Positions 11,064 to 20,428 of a stretch of 64,000 nucleotides of DNA are shown here, in pieces. The position numbers and the translations under genes are program-made. This DNA is from Nymphaea colorata (lineage: Eukaryota > Streptophyta > Magnoliopsida > Nymphaeales > Nymphaeaceae). Below the pieces are notes generated by a model. The model was not told the origin of the DNA, searched no databases, and worked only from the letters and a program-made list of their open reading frames with translations. Location of the stretch: contig NC_045139.1 in assembly GCF_008831285.2 (NCBI RefSeq), positions 18,026,354 through 18,090,353 on the forward strand, given 5' to 3'. Positions within the stretch are counted from its first letter, which is position 1, and each line of letters opens with the position of its first letter.

Positions 11064-13367
11064 AAATAATATAAAATCAAAATGAAAGCGACATTTAAAT
11101 AAACAAGTGATTTTAAATAAAAACATTATATGTTAATGAAAAAACTCTAGAAACATAATGAAAACTGAGTCAGAAAAACTTTACATAATATAAAATATAA
11201 GCAGTTTGGATCGGTTTTGATTTAAAAAGTACCCAAATGTGTCCAAGTACCCATTTTGGGTATGGGGACATGGTACGTGGACCTTATTGAAGTACCCATG
11301 TGACTTAGTTTCCGACTCTTCTTTCAGACAGTTCCTTAACTTGCACAGATTGCAATTTCTTCCCAATTTCTCTGAAATTAAGTTTTGACAAAATTTTCTT
11401 TGTACGTGTGAAAGAAAATTTTCCATTACGTCAATGTGGGAAGTAATGTTTGGAGGAGTCTCCTGCATCCAGAAATCATTGGAATAGGTTAATATTGTTG
11501 ACTAATTAGAGAATGACCAGTCTGCAACTTGAAAGACCTTTTATATATCCTCGTCATATAAATATTTGGTTGCATACTTCGGTTCAGCTGTCAAATATAC
11601 ATGATTGACTGATTGAGTAAATTTTTGCCTTGTCCTACAATTTTAGTTGCCTGTATTTCTATCGTGCTTATATTGGGAGTGGTGATTAGAGTTGATGAAT
11701 TTCAGTAGTAGACTAATTTGGTGAAAATTTATTTGCAACATAAGCATGAAGCTGAACCTACGTCACATGGACATGCTTGGAAGGGTACTGAGCCCATGTT
11801 AGTGTGGCTGGACATAGGAGAAGGACTGGGACATGACAAAATGATAGTTTGTATTTTTTGGTCTATTTTTTATTTATAATTATATTTTATGAATATATAA
11901 TATTGAATATATGTTATTGCTTGCTTAGAATCTTTCGTTGCCATGCAAACACAAACCCCTCTACACACACACACTGCACCCAAGTTTTTTGAAAGTGCTC
12001 TACACTGGCTTCCACATCTGCACCACCCAAATCCCATGTGACATAGAGCAGAAGGGTATTATGATACAGTCTAGAGCATCTGTACAATACCAATCTTGAT
12101 AGTGCACTTTCTATATTAATTTTTTTTTTTTTTGGTTGTATGATTTTCTGAATACTTGTGACTGCTTTTGGACGGTTTGGTGTAGTATGTAAATGATTCA
12201 TCAAAGAGATGTACCGTCTGAAGTGCATGTTGCATTTTTTTTGGCTGTTGATATCATATCGCTGTTCTATCGACGTCTTGCAGCTTTTAGTTTCTTACGG
12301 TGGCAGTGATGCTGTTGGAGCACTGGAAAAAAAACATGTCTTGGGCTCTGCTAAATGCCAGGTATCTCTACCTCACTCTTCTGTTGCAGCAGCCGCATTA
12401 GGTTTCTTAACGCTCTAGATATTTTCCTTTCAAATTTTCTAGAATTTAAGTTGTTTAATATCCAAGTCGTTGTGAACCGTATAACCCTTTCCTAATACTT
12501 TGAGTTAAGGCATCAAAACTCTAGTTTACAGTTGTTACCTTAAAGTGTCATATTCTTCTCCTTTTGATAAACTTGATAGGCTGCATCTCCGGTTGTAGGC
12601 TCTGGCGGAGCTATTACCTTCACTTAAGAAAGCTGGTCATCGCGTGCTTATTTTCAGCCAGTGGACCACAATGCTTGATATTTTGGAATGGGCCTTGGAT
12701 GTCATCGGAGTGACCTATAGCCGTCTTGATGGCAGGTTGGACAAAAGCATGATTCCAATCATTTTTTCGATTTTTGTGCTGATATTGACTCTCTCTCTCC
12801 CTCTTCTTCAACTTTATGATGCTTGTCAGTTCCGTCTGATGTGTTTCCTTGGCAACAGTACGCAGGTGGCGGAAAGGCAGACTATAGTGGATACATTTAA
12901 TAATGACACATCCATATTTGCTTGTTTATTATCAACACGAGCAGGAGGTCAGGGGCTGAATTTAACGGGAGCAGATACTGTAATTATACATGACATGGAT
13001 TTCAATCCACAAATGGATCGACAAGCTGAAGACCGCTGCCATCGCATCGGCCAGACAAAGCCTGTGACCGTGTACAGGTACCTAAAGATTCTTCAGGGAA
13101 AAATGTAGATAGCCGTAAAACTTTCTACCACGTAAGAAAATCACAAACTTCCATTGTAAGAATTAAAGCAGTTTTTTCTGATAGTTCTAGTAAAATTTTT
13201 GCAGGCTTGTCACCAAGGGAACAGTTGACGAGAACATCTTTGAGATTGCAAAGCGCAAATTGATCTTGGATGCAGCAGTTCTTGAATCTGGAGTTGAGCT
13301 TGCTGCAGAAAATGAAATGCCAGAGAAAACCATGGCGGAAATATTGTCCTCAATCCTACTGGGGTGA
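2013..13367 (+). CDS. CHR19: SNF2-family chromatin remodeling ATPase, CHR19/ETL1 type (SMARCAD1/Fun30 group)
   Basis: Nuclear ATP-dependent chromatin remodeler. The coding exons are 2013-2783, 3416-3533, 5734-5774, 5858-6108, 6196-6376, 8751-8936, 9051-9224, 9366-9524, 12284-12361, 12599-12735, 12859-13077 and 13205-13367. All introns are GT-AG, phases agree throughout, and the product is 825 residues, against about 760 in Arabidopsis. The start [13 protein letters not shown] matches the family start. Residues 60-215 form an acidic linker with repeated DDDFE motifs. The ATPase core follows: motif I DEMGLGKT at 301-308, DEAH at 415-418, LTGTPLQND at the end of exon 5, LRRLKSDV in exon 6. The C-terminal helicase lobe has RVLIFSQW at 668-675, [11 protein letters not shown] from 724 and [11 protein letters not shown] at 754-764. 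The protein ends in LSSILLG with TGA at 13365-13367. No key motif is missing, so it should be active. Long introns (2.2-2.8 kb) carry repeats. The gene is divergent from the left-edge gene and tail-to-tail with IDD. Confidence 0.95.
2784..3415 (+). other. CHR19 intron 1
   Basis: The donor GTATGTTT follows codon CAA (phase 0), and the acceptor TTGCTACTCAG precedes GCA GAT ATT. Open frames inside it are short and unsupported. I see no repeat or RNA gene here. Confidence 0.85.
4678..4858. mobile_element. Possible decayed TIR element in CHR19 intron 2
   Basis: The ends read CCTAAGGCACATGGAC at about 4680 and CTATGTGACGTAGG at about 4845-4858. They are imperfect inverted copies of the CTAxGTCACATGG end shared with the elements near 10.4, 10.9 and 11.8 kb in intron 8. 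It has no coding capacity. The match is diverged, so the assignment is tentative. Confidence 0.25.
5386..5627. repeat. Tandem duplication of about 99 bp followed by an inverted copy
   Basis: A unit starting CACCAATATATAAAAATG occurs at 5386-5484 and again from 5485 to about 5584. Its last part (GCTGCCAGACCAG...GGTTGGTGG) then recurs inverted at about 5590-5627 as CCACCAATCTCCACGTAGC...CTGGCAG. The second copy and the inverted copy could form a hairpin spanning about 5547-5627. The GCGGAGC-type ends resemble small hAT-like non-autonomous elements common in plants. It lies wholly inside CHR19 intron 2. Confidence 0.6.
6377..8750 (+). other. CHR19 intron 5, 2.4 kb
   Basis: The donor is GTAAGTTC directly after the [11 protein letters not shown] exon, and the acceptor TTTCAATGTAG precedes GAA CTG TGG (phase 0). 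The interval is AT-rich. A possible tRNA-derived SINE-like remnant lies at about 6535-6690. No coding exon is missing, because flanking exons join exactly as in the family. Confidence 0.85.
10415..10705. mobile_element. Inverted-repeat element, copy A (contains a TA microsatellite)
   Basis: The right end reads CGTGTGACATAGG at about 10690-10702. The inner text TTTTATGAATATAAAAACTG, a following ACCCAAGTTGTTTGAAAGTG, and a shared order of blocks match the copy at 11757-12047. The left end (CCTGACATAGGTAC) is degraded. The internal (TA)25 at 10571-10620 seems to have expanded within the element. No coding capacity. Confidence 0.4.
10571..10620. repeat. (TA)25 microsatellite
   Basis: An uninterrupted TA run in CHR19 intron 8, likely polymorphic in length. 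It lies within element copy A. Confidence 0.95.
10936..11308. mobile_element. MITE-like element with 17-bp perfect terminal inverted repeats
   Basis: CTAAGTCACATGGGTAC at 10936-10952 is the exact reverse complement of GTACCCATGTGACTTAG at 11292-11308. The inside is AT-rich, holds GGGTACGG-type subterminal repeats and an (AT)n run at 11033-11059, and has no coding frame. The size of 373 bp, the terminal repeats and the absence of a transposase fit a non-autonomous DNA element. A clear target-site duplication was not visible, so the exact termini and superfamily are open. Confidence 0.65.
11757..12047. mobile_element. Inverted-repeat element, copy B
   Basis: CTACGTCACATGG at 11758-11770 and CCATGTGACATAG at about 12034-12046 form imperfect inverted ends. 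Internal blocks (TTTTATGAATATATAATATTG, GCACCCAAGTTTTTTGAAAG) match copy A at 10415-10705 in the same order and orientation. The element is non-coding. Confidence 0.5.
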
Positions 13368-13711
13368 AGAAACCTTACAGATGGTGCCCTTTTTGGCAGC
13401 ACTAGAGCCGATGATACCATTCTTGCGAGGTCCTAAGGAGTTCTCTCGTCACTCATTTCATCGGCCTCGCGCTGGAGCTTGTTGTCGATATATATTGAGC
13501 TATTTACGGGGGACGATTGAGAAATTCAGACATTTTATTATAAATTCTTGGAAGGGTAGCCCCGAAATGGACTCAGGCGCAGGAAAATTTCAATCGCCTG
13601 CGATGGTGGTCAACCTACAGATTTTTTCAGCCATGGAAAGAAGATCATTAGCGTTACTTTTTTTGATCTGCACGTGAATATTTTCATTGTCAAGATGCTC
13701 TCTCTGTAAAT
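13368..13711 (+). other. CHR19 3' untranslated region
   Basis: Sequence after the TGA at 13365-13367 is moderately GC-rich and probably transcribed. No sharp polyadenylation signal can be fixed. A strong acceptor-like site (TGTTCATGTTTCAG, ending 13750) lies beyond it, so the transcript may be spliced downstream of the stop. Confidence 0.5.
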
Positions 13712-13837
13712 GTGTCATCCGATCGGTGTTTGTTCCTGTTCATGTTTCAGACCTCAGCGTCAGGAAGAGCCGTGGTTCTGACGGCACCTGAAGCCTGCTG
13801 CTGCACTTGTGATCTCTCTCTCCATCTTCTCTCTTTA

Positions 13838-14125
13838 ATGGCGAAAAGGGCGCCTAGATGTGTACCAACTAAAGGGGTGCGCTTGCCAAAGTATACGGTG
13901 GTACAGGACACCTATTTCGTACTCTAAATAGGAAAACATGGAGCTAGTTGCCCGAAGGACGTTAAAGTTTCTCCACTAGTGTCCCCCGAATCTGCTGATG
14001 CGCGCAGAGACAAGACACGAGAAGACAAAAAGACGTCCCTTGATTTGTCGTCTTATTTCCCTGATGAGTTCAAGGACGACTTAGAGGAGCACTCTTTGGA
14101 TGGCCATGAAGCAGCAAAATCATGA
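13838..14125 (+). pseudogene. Low-stop reading frame downstream of CHR19: small spliced gene or decayed gene
   Basis: After a CT-rich leader-like stretch, an ATG at 13838 opens MAKRAPRCVPTKGVRLPK, runs to a TAA at 13925-13927, and the same frame then continues open to a TGA at 14123-14125. The second part is strongly charged and protein-like (for example SLDLSSYFPDEFKDDLEEHS). An intron from a GTATAC donor after CCAAA to the acceptor GCGCGCAG would remove the TAA and stay in frame, giving 56 residues. The donor is weak. The frame is also open upstream back to 13712 and remains sparse in stops to about 14370. I recognise no family. Either a small spliced gene, an extra 3' exon of CHR19 transcripts, or a pseudogene with nonsense changes is possible. 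Confidence 0.3.
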
Positions 14126-16401
14126 CCGCTTGGGCGTGCCTTCCGAAATCAGGAGAAAAAGAGATCAAGAGAATCTCGCTTGTGTAGGAGTCAGAATGGT
14201 ACTCCATATTTAGTCTTTCGGACAACTGATCGGAGCAAGTGATCAAGACAGAAATCCAATGTGAAATTTTTAAACTTGTTTCTTTTGGTTCTTTCTAAAA
14301 TGTTCTGTACTATGCTTTTAACACGACGAAATAAGAATCCTTCGGGGCTGAATCAGCATCATGTCTTCCACTGATTCTGTTAAAACCTAGGTTGCAAACG
14401 GATCTAATATGGACATCGAAAGCCGCATTTAGGTTGAGCAACCAAAATCCAGTTCATGGCCCTTTTGCGGCGCAAGCTATCCATGGTTGTGAATAAAAAG
14501 TATCCTCAGATCGGATGTGGTTAAGGATCTTGAGGACTTAGTATGTACTTGTCAGATGTACATTTCTATTATGTATTTGATTTCCATGCATTTGGCTGAC
14601 CTTAGTCCGTGTCATCGCCACCCGCTACTTTCGGGCGCAACTGCTGACGGCACCAGCGCTCGCACTAGTAAATCTCTTGGCCCATATCCAAACAACCAAC
14701 AATTGTTGTTCTTTGGGGAAATGAGAACATGAAAAAGGAAAAACAGAGAGTAACCTGGCTGTACAGTCCTCACGCCTGATGACAGAGTGTGAGCCAGAAA
14801 AAGTTTTCAACAAGAGTTGAAGTTTCATTTCAGAGTTTAGCAGCAGACTTGTGACACTTCTTCCAAAAAAAAATTCTGTAAAATTTCTTCTTAAAATATC
14901 TATGTTGGAGGCCAAGTTACCAATGCACCATTCCAGGTTGAGGTCATAAAACTGCATCAGACTCCTCAATTCCAGTCTTTTGGCCTTATTGGTGTTCCCT
15001 CATGCGAGGCCATCAAAGAGAAATGTTTTTTTTTTTGGTGCATAAAAAGGAAAATCATCTTTACCTGCCTCATTTTGGAGAGAGCCTGAAATATGCAGTC
15101 AATATAGTTCAACGTGTGCAATGAATGCCCTAACAAGCTCGCCACTCCAATGAGGCCATTAGAAATAATGGCAGGTCTTATTCTATGATGGAAGCTTGAG
15201 CTTGAATTTGACCCAACTGTACTATTTTTTTGTTCCTAATATGTGGAAAAGATGGAGTTAGGTGGCAGACCTTTACTAATACATGCAGATACAGGGAACT
15301 CACCCTGAGTATTCAGCTCAAGATTGCCTTCAACTTAAAATTCTCAAGTCCAAACCCTTAGTCAAGTTGTCCCAGCTCTTGTTGACCCAACTGCGTTGAT
15401 CTGTACATGCTCATTGTATCCAAAATTTTCAAGAAAGCATACGTAGACCACCTAAGGAATACTAAAATAAAGAGAAAAGATGAAGGTGGCTAGTATGTTG
15501 ACCATTTTTGTCTGCTAAGTTTTCTTTTTTCACTCAATTTAAAACGGATTTGGTTGGCTTTTTCTCTTTTAAAAAACTCCTTATTCTAAGCCGCAATTTT
15601 CTTGTGGATTGAAGACCAAGAAAGCGATCTTCATAATTTTTGGGCCCTTAATTATTTGTGCTTTTTCAATCCCATACATCATGTGCCAAGAGGAATGTTT
15701 GTTCGAGTCAGGTTTGGCGATTTCTTCTTATCTCCATCATTCAATGCATCCAGATGGCGACAAGAAAAAGTTGGAAGTGAGATGGCACGGCTTTTCCAAG
15801 TGTTGAAGTTAGATGGGGTATTCTATACTGTAATCTTTATTTTAAAGCGCTATCAAGCCTACAAAGATGCAATGACATGTATCATCACATAAATAAGGAG
15901 AAATAATGTATACAATGTTAATCTGGTAAGAACGACTTGCGAATATCTTAAGTTGAAAGATGAAAGCGACGAGTTCGCTTAAGCGAGGGGGGCCCTGTCT
16001 AGTATTTAGCTGGTCCTGAGTTCAGACCCCCGAGGGGCCCATTGTGAGATAAAGACTCGACACCCATTGATCAATTCTCTTGGGGTTTAAGTGACTTCTA
16101 CCTTGAGGTTTTGCATTATTAAGAAGATAACTGTAGGCACCATAAATGGTCGTCTTTCACCCCCAAAGTGATTTCCCTGCTATATACGAAGGTTGATTGG
16201 AATACATGTAATTTATACGGTAAATCTATGTTTAGGAACTGATATATATCACCACATATATGTATCAACCAACAAACTTAAGATTATACATCTGCTCCAA
16301 TTAAGTTGTTGTCGACCGTATTAATGGGAGTCATAGTAGGCTGGGCGGCATAAAAACATAACAAAGGTGGTAATCTGCTCCCTACTCTTTGTTTGTCTAC
16401 C

Positions 16402-16432
<31 letters not shown>

Positions 16433-19400
16433 TTTACGCTAATCAACCTTTTTTTTTGTTTTTCATGGTCACGCTGGGTTTTTAAATTATGAAGACTCAA
16501 TGCAATGAACTACATTCACAAAAGGGCCACCAGTCAGCCTCCACGTTAGACCAGCTCTCCTGGAATTGGAGAAGGAGTCTTCCTAGGGAGAATATGTATA
16601 AGCTGAAAAAGATTTTCTTTTCGTTCTGAAATTTAATTTGCTATTTAGTCATCCAAATTGCTCTAATTCTGACGACCCCAGTCAACAACCCAGTTCTGTT
16701 TCCAGAAGATTGGATCGTTCCTGTTCTAAAATTTTGAGGTGAACCAAGACACAAGGAGATGTGGTTACTCGATCTGGTTTCTCAGTTTGTGTTTCTGATA
16801 CATAAACAAATGGAACTTCCTGTGATTCCAGTCCCAGACCTTCATATGGAGCAGCTGTAGAATCTAATAGATTTTCTTGTCCTCAGGAAAAATGTCCATG
16901 AGAATCAAACTGAGACACTGCCTATTCGACAGGCATAGCCTGCATGCTCCGCTGCACCAAAACCTGTTTGTGTCCAATTCTAGCTTCAATACAGTTGAAA
17001 TTGCTCCTTGGATATCAAACAAAGTTCAGGAATTTTAACATCACTGGTGGAAACTTTATGCACTGCAGTACAAACACTGGAGACAGTTTGAGGTAGCCTG
17101 GAACTGTTAAATAATATGGGCAGCAGTATCAATGTCGTAATAGTTGACACATGTTTGCTTTGCCATGTGATTCCTCATCTTTGAAGAGCTTCGTTGAGAT
17201 TCCTGACCAGCTACCACAAACACATAGCTTTAGAACAAAATAAAAAGAAAAAGGAGTAATCTATGGTTTTCTTCTTAATGCTTGTACCAGACAACTTCTA
17301 AACTTGCGGTTGTCTATCCAACGCAATTATAGCCAAACAATATAGGCTGAAAAATTCAAACCTGTGATTTCACATCCTCTGATTTCCTAGCTTGTGGCCG
17401 AAACGAATGTGCCCAACTTTGTGTTTGATAGAGTAACGAACTCTTCTTTCCGAAATCCAGATGGAATCACATGGCGTGTTTGATTTAAGAAATATACTCC
17501 ATATCGGTTGGTACAGCAGGTATGAAAACTCCCGTGTCTTTAAATCTCCATTTTAGACGAAACTTATCCCAAATGACTTCTCCACGAATGGTCGACCATT
17601 CTGGACGATTCGAAAAAGGATGTGAAGAGGACATCTCGCGTTCCCAAAATCATGTCCTTAATCTGCCAATTTGAAAGAATGGCAAAAGAAGCTTTTATTC
17701 CACTCAACGGAAACATGGGCTGAACACTACACATGTTGAGCATCTTGTTCCTCGGGACCCGACGTTCCATTCCAGGACAAAGAACAGATCATTATCGTTG
17801 GGATCCAGCCTTTTTAACCATAGAGAAGTCATCCAGGACGGAGACACCATGGGTAACTAATTCCCCAAAGGCGTACCAAGACTAAAGAACATAATTTCTT
17901 TTGAAATTGAGATGAACAGTTCCATGCTCAAGCCTAGGGGCAAAGCTAGAAATTTTTAGTGAAAGAGGTCTACTTATAGTTTCAAAATTTTAACATGAAC
18001 CAAAATATAAATTTTTTAAAATTTTTATATAAAATAAATGATTTTTAAAATTTACATGTAAATTAAAAAAAATTGGTCGGGGGTTAGGACCAATCTATCA
18101 ATTGCACCCTAGTGATCAAGATTTGAGAAGCTAAAATGGATGATGGAATAGATAAAGATAGAGATGCATTCAACCAGCGTGCCAGACGTAATTAAAGAAT
18201 ATTATATATGTTGAAGACATGGTTTTGCTTTTACATTGGTAGGCTATCATCGATTTTGGAGCAATGCTGTTACTGATACAACCTATCCCACTTTCTCACT
18301 GGTTGGGGGCTCTTGAATGAGATCCTAACTTGCCTCATAATAGTTTGTCTTTCAGTTCAAAAATGTTAAGAATTAGAACAACTAATCATTTAACGAGCCC
18401 TTTTACACGCTTTAAACATCTTTCACAATCTCTTTAACCTTTCAAAATGAAGCGTCAGAATTACTACGTGAAACTAAAACCAAATACTATGTTCAATATC
18501 TAGAGCGAGATCCCACAAGTTCGCCGAGTTCTTAGAACTGCAGTACCAGCGAAAATGTTGTATATTGCAAAATCTTGGTACAAGTTTCACGTGTGTACAT
18601 AACGTACCAACAAGATGCTCGTCCTGTCAAACAGTCACTGAAGCCTGGGGTTGTGCAATAATTGCTTTCGCGAATACCCAAAAAGAATATATTTCTCGCT
18701 TTAATTTCGGAAGCAAGCTTGATGATCACAATGCGACAACTGACCGAGTTCTTGGTTTTCTATTACGCCACCTAAATCCGACGGTCCGTTTCTAAACCTT
18801 CCATTGTTAAGTAGAGCACTTATTCTATCATTCCTCCCATAATGGCTAGCAAAGCTATTATAAATACTCTACACTTGAAAGATCCGGAACATCTCAAGAT
18901 GTAAATGCCAATTAGAAGATCATAAATAGCAGTGAACAGGATATTATATTAGGAGATCGCACTTGTCATTCACTATTGTTAGCATGGTAGCTTATGGACT
19001 CGTTTGATTACATGAAACTTTACTATACACTTGAAACTTTTTAGATAAAATTTGGTAGAAAATTGCAGCTGCAGACAAACATAGAACTTTAGTGTGGGAG
19101 TTTTAAAGCCATTGTGTAACATTAGTATTAAAGTTCCATCTAAACAAGTGAAATTTAATTGTTGAAAGAAATTTTTTGCCCATTAACTTGTCAACATTCG
19201 GAACAAAGGTTTGTTGAAGATTTGAAATTAAACAAATAGGATAAATGGAATGTAGAACAAAAATTCCACCAAAAGGGCACCTGGTGCTAAATACCCAGCA
19301 GTTTTAAACCCAAATATTTAGTTCTAGGCATTCAAACGCTACTTTCTTTCTTTATTTTATTTTATTTTTATTTACATTTGATGATTTTATCTCGAAGACT

Positions 19401-19893
19401 CCATAGAGTTGCTGAATTATGCTTGCAGGGGGCCTTAAGTAGCCTATTCCTTATTCATTTCCATCCTTCCAACCGGGGGCAAGGAAGAGTGTCATGGATC
19501 CATTGGTCTTGGCATCCGACAAATCTCTTCGCTTGCATTATTTAAGGCTTCTCCGGTTGAGGAAATGGACTTTTCTGACGTGGTTTGGTAGAGCGTCAAT
19601 GAGGAGTGTGTCCAGACAAAGTGTCCCTGGACGACCACTCAAACACACCCTTAAAGACATTTGACGACAACCTCCTTGTGGGATAAGCACTTCCCTTCTT
19701 TACCCGAAACATCCCTTGTTCATTGGAGCTTATTTAATTTCGTTAACCTTCTATGTGCATGCACTCGCACACATAAAAATAGTATAGTGCATTGTCCTTT
19801 AAAGTGTGGTTTATGTTGTTGAGCTAATGATCTTAATAAGATTGGTTGCTTGCTCTAATTTGTCCACATATATAATGCGTACAACTCTATAAT

Positions 19894-19968
19894 GTGGATC
19901 CAGAGACACGGTACCTAGGCATGCATACACTCAAACCACTTCAAACAAGACCATGTCTCTGGATCCGC
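19894..19968. repeat. Inverted repeat, 19-bp arms with two wobble positions
   Basis: GTGGATCCAGAGACACGGT at 19894-19912 pairs with ACCATGTCTCTGGATCCGC at 19950-19968, leaving a loop of 37 bases. The two differences would be G:U pairs in RNA. Weaker inverted similarity continues outward, which favours a small decayed terminal-inverted-repeat element, though a small-RNA precursor is possible. Confidence 0.55.
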
Positions 19969-20280
19969 CTACTTATCATGCATTCGGTAAAATAAATTCC
20001 TCAACCATGAATGGGGAGGGTTGATGCAATACCATGCTGAAGTCAATGCTATATAACAAAAGACAAAAATGCCCCTAAACAGAAAAGAGGAAAAACAAAA
20101 AAAAGAGAACCTCCTACAAGGACAAAGTTGGAATTCCAAAAAGATTATTCTTAAGAAAAAAAGGGAAATACCATGAATGAAAAAGTAAAACTCTTAAATT
20201 GAAAAAATAAAGCTCCTTGGAAATTAATGTTAATGGTTGATGATGTGCATCCACCGCACACAATTGGGAACCGGGGTTGA

Positions 20281-20428
20281 GCAGAGGCAGAGTCAGAAAA
20301 TTTTAAATTTTTAAGGGGACACTAATATGAAAAATTACCCTAAACTATCAAGATGAAAACAAACATTCTTTTGTTGGGCTGTGTGGGCAATTGCCCACAC
20401 ATTGTTCACATATGCATCTGCCCCTGGG
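20281..20428. mobile_element. Small non-autonomous element with GGCAGAG/CTGCCCC ends
   Basis: The left end GCAGAGGCAGAGTCAGAA and right end ATCTGCCCCTGG are imperfect inverted copies, and a GGGCAATTGCCCAC palindrome lies inside. Pieces of the same family are visible near 5324, 17935, 30045, 37855 and 44920. It has no coding capacity. The superfamily is uncertain. Confidence 0.35.

Larger units (their letters stand above)
9525..12283 (+). other. CHR19 intron 8, 2.8 kb, the largest
   Basis: The donor is GTGATTTA after ...LHK and the acceptor GACGTCTTGCAG precedes CTT TTA GTT (phase 0). It contains a (TA)25 run, a 373-bp inverted-repeat element, a pair of related elements on either side of it, and a possible SINE-like remnant at about 10760-10865. 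It is the most repeat-laden part of the gene. Confidence 0.85.

Noticed and set aside
13270-13677. 135-codon plus frame at the end of CHR19
   Set aside because: It overlaps the last CHR19 coding exon in another frame and runs into the 3' UTR; it lacks its own leader and protein-like character.
15602-15892. 96-codon frame and an overlapping signal-peptide-like frame
   Set aside because: Both begin at TTG and not ATG; no leader or splice support.
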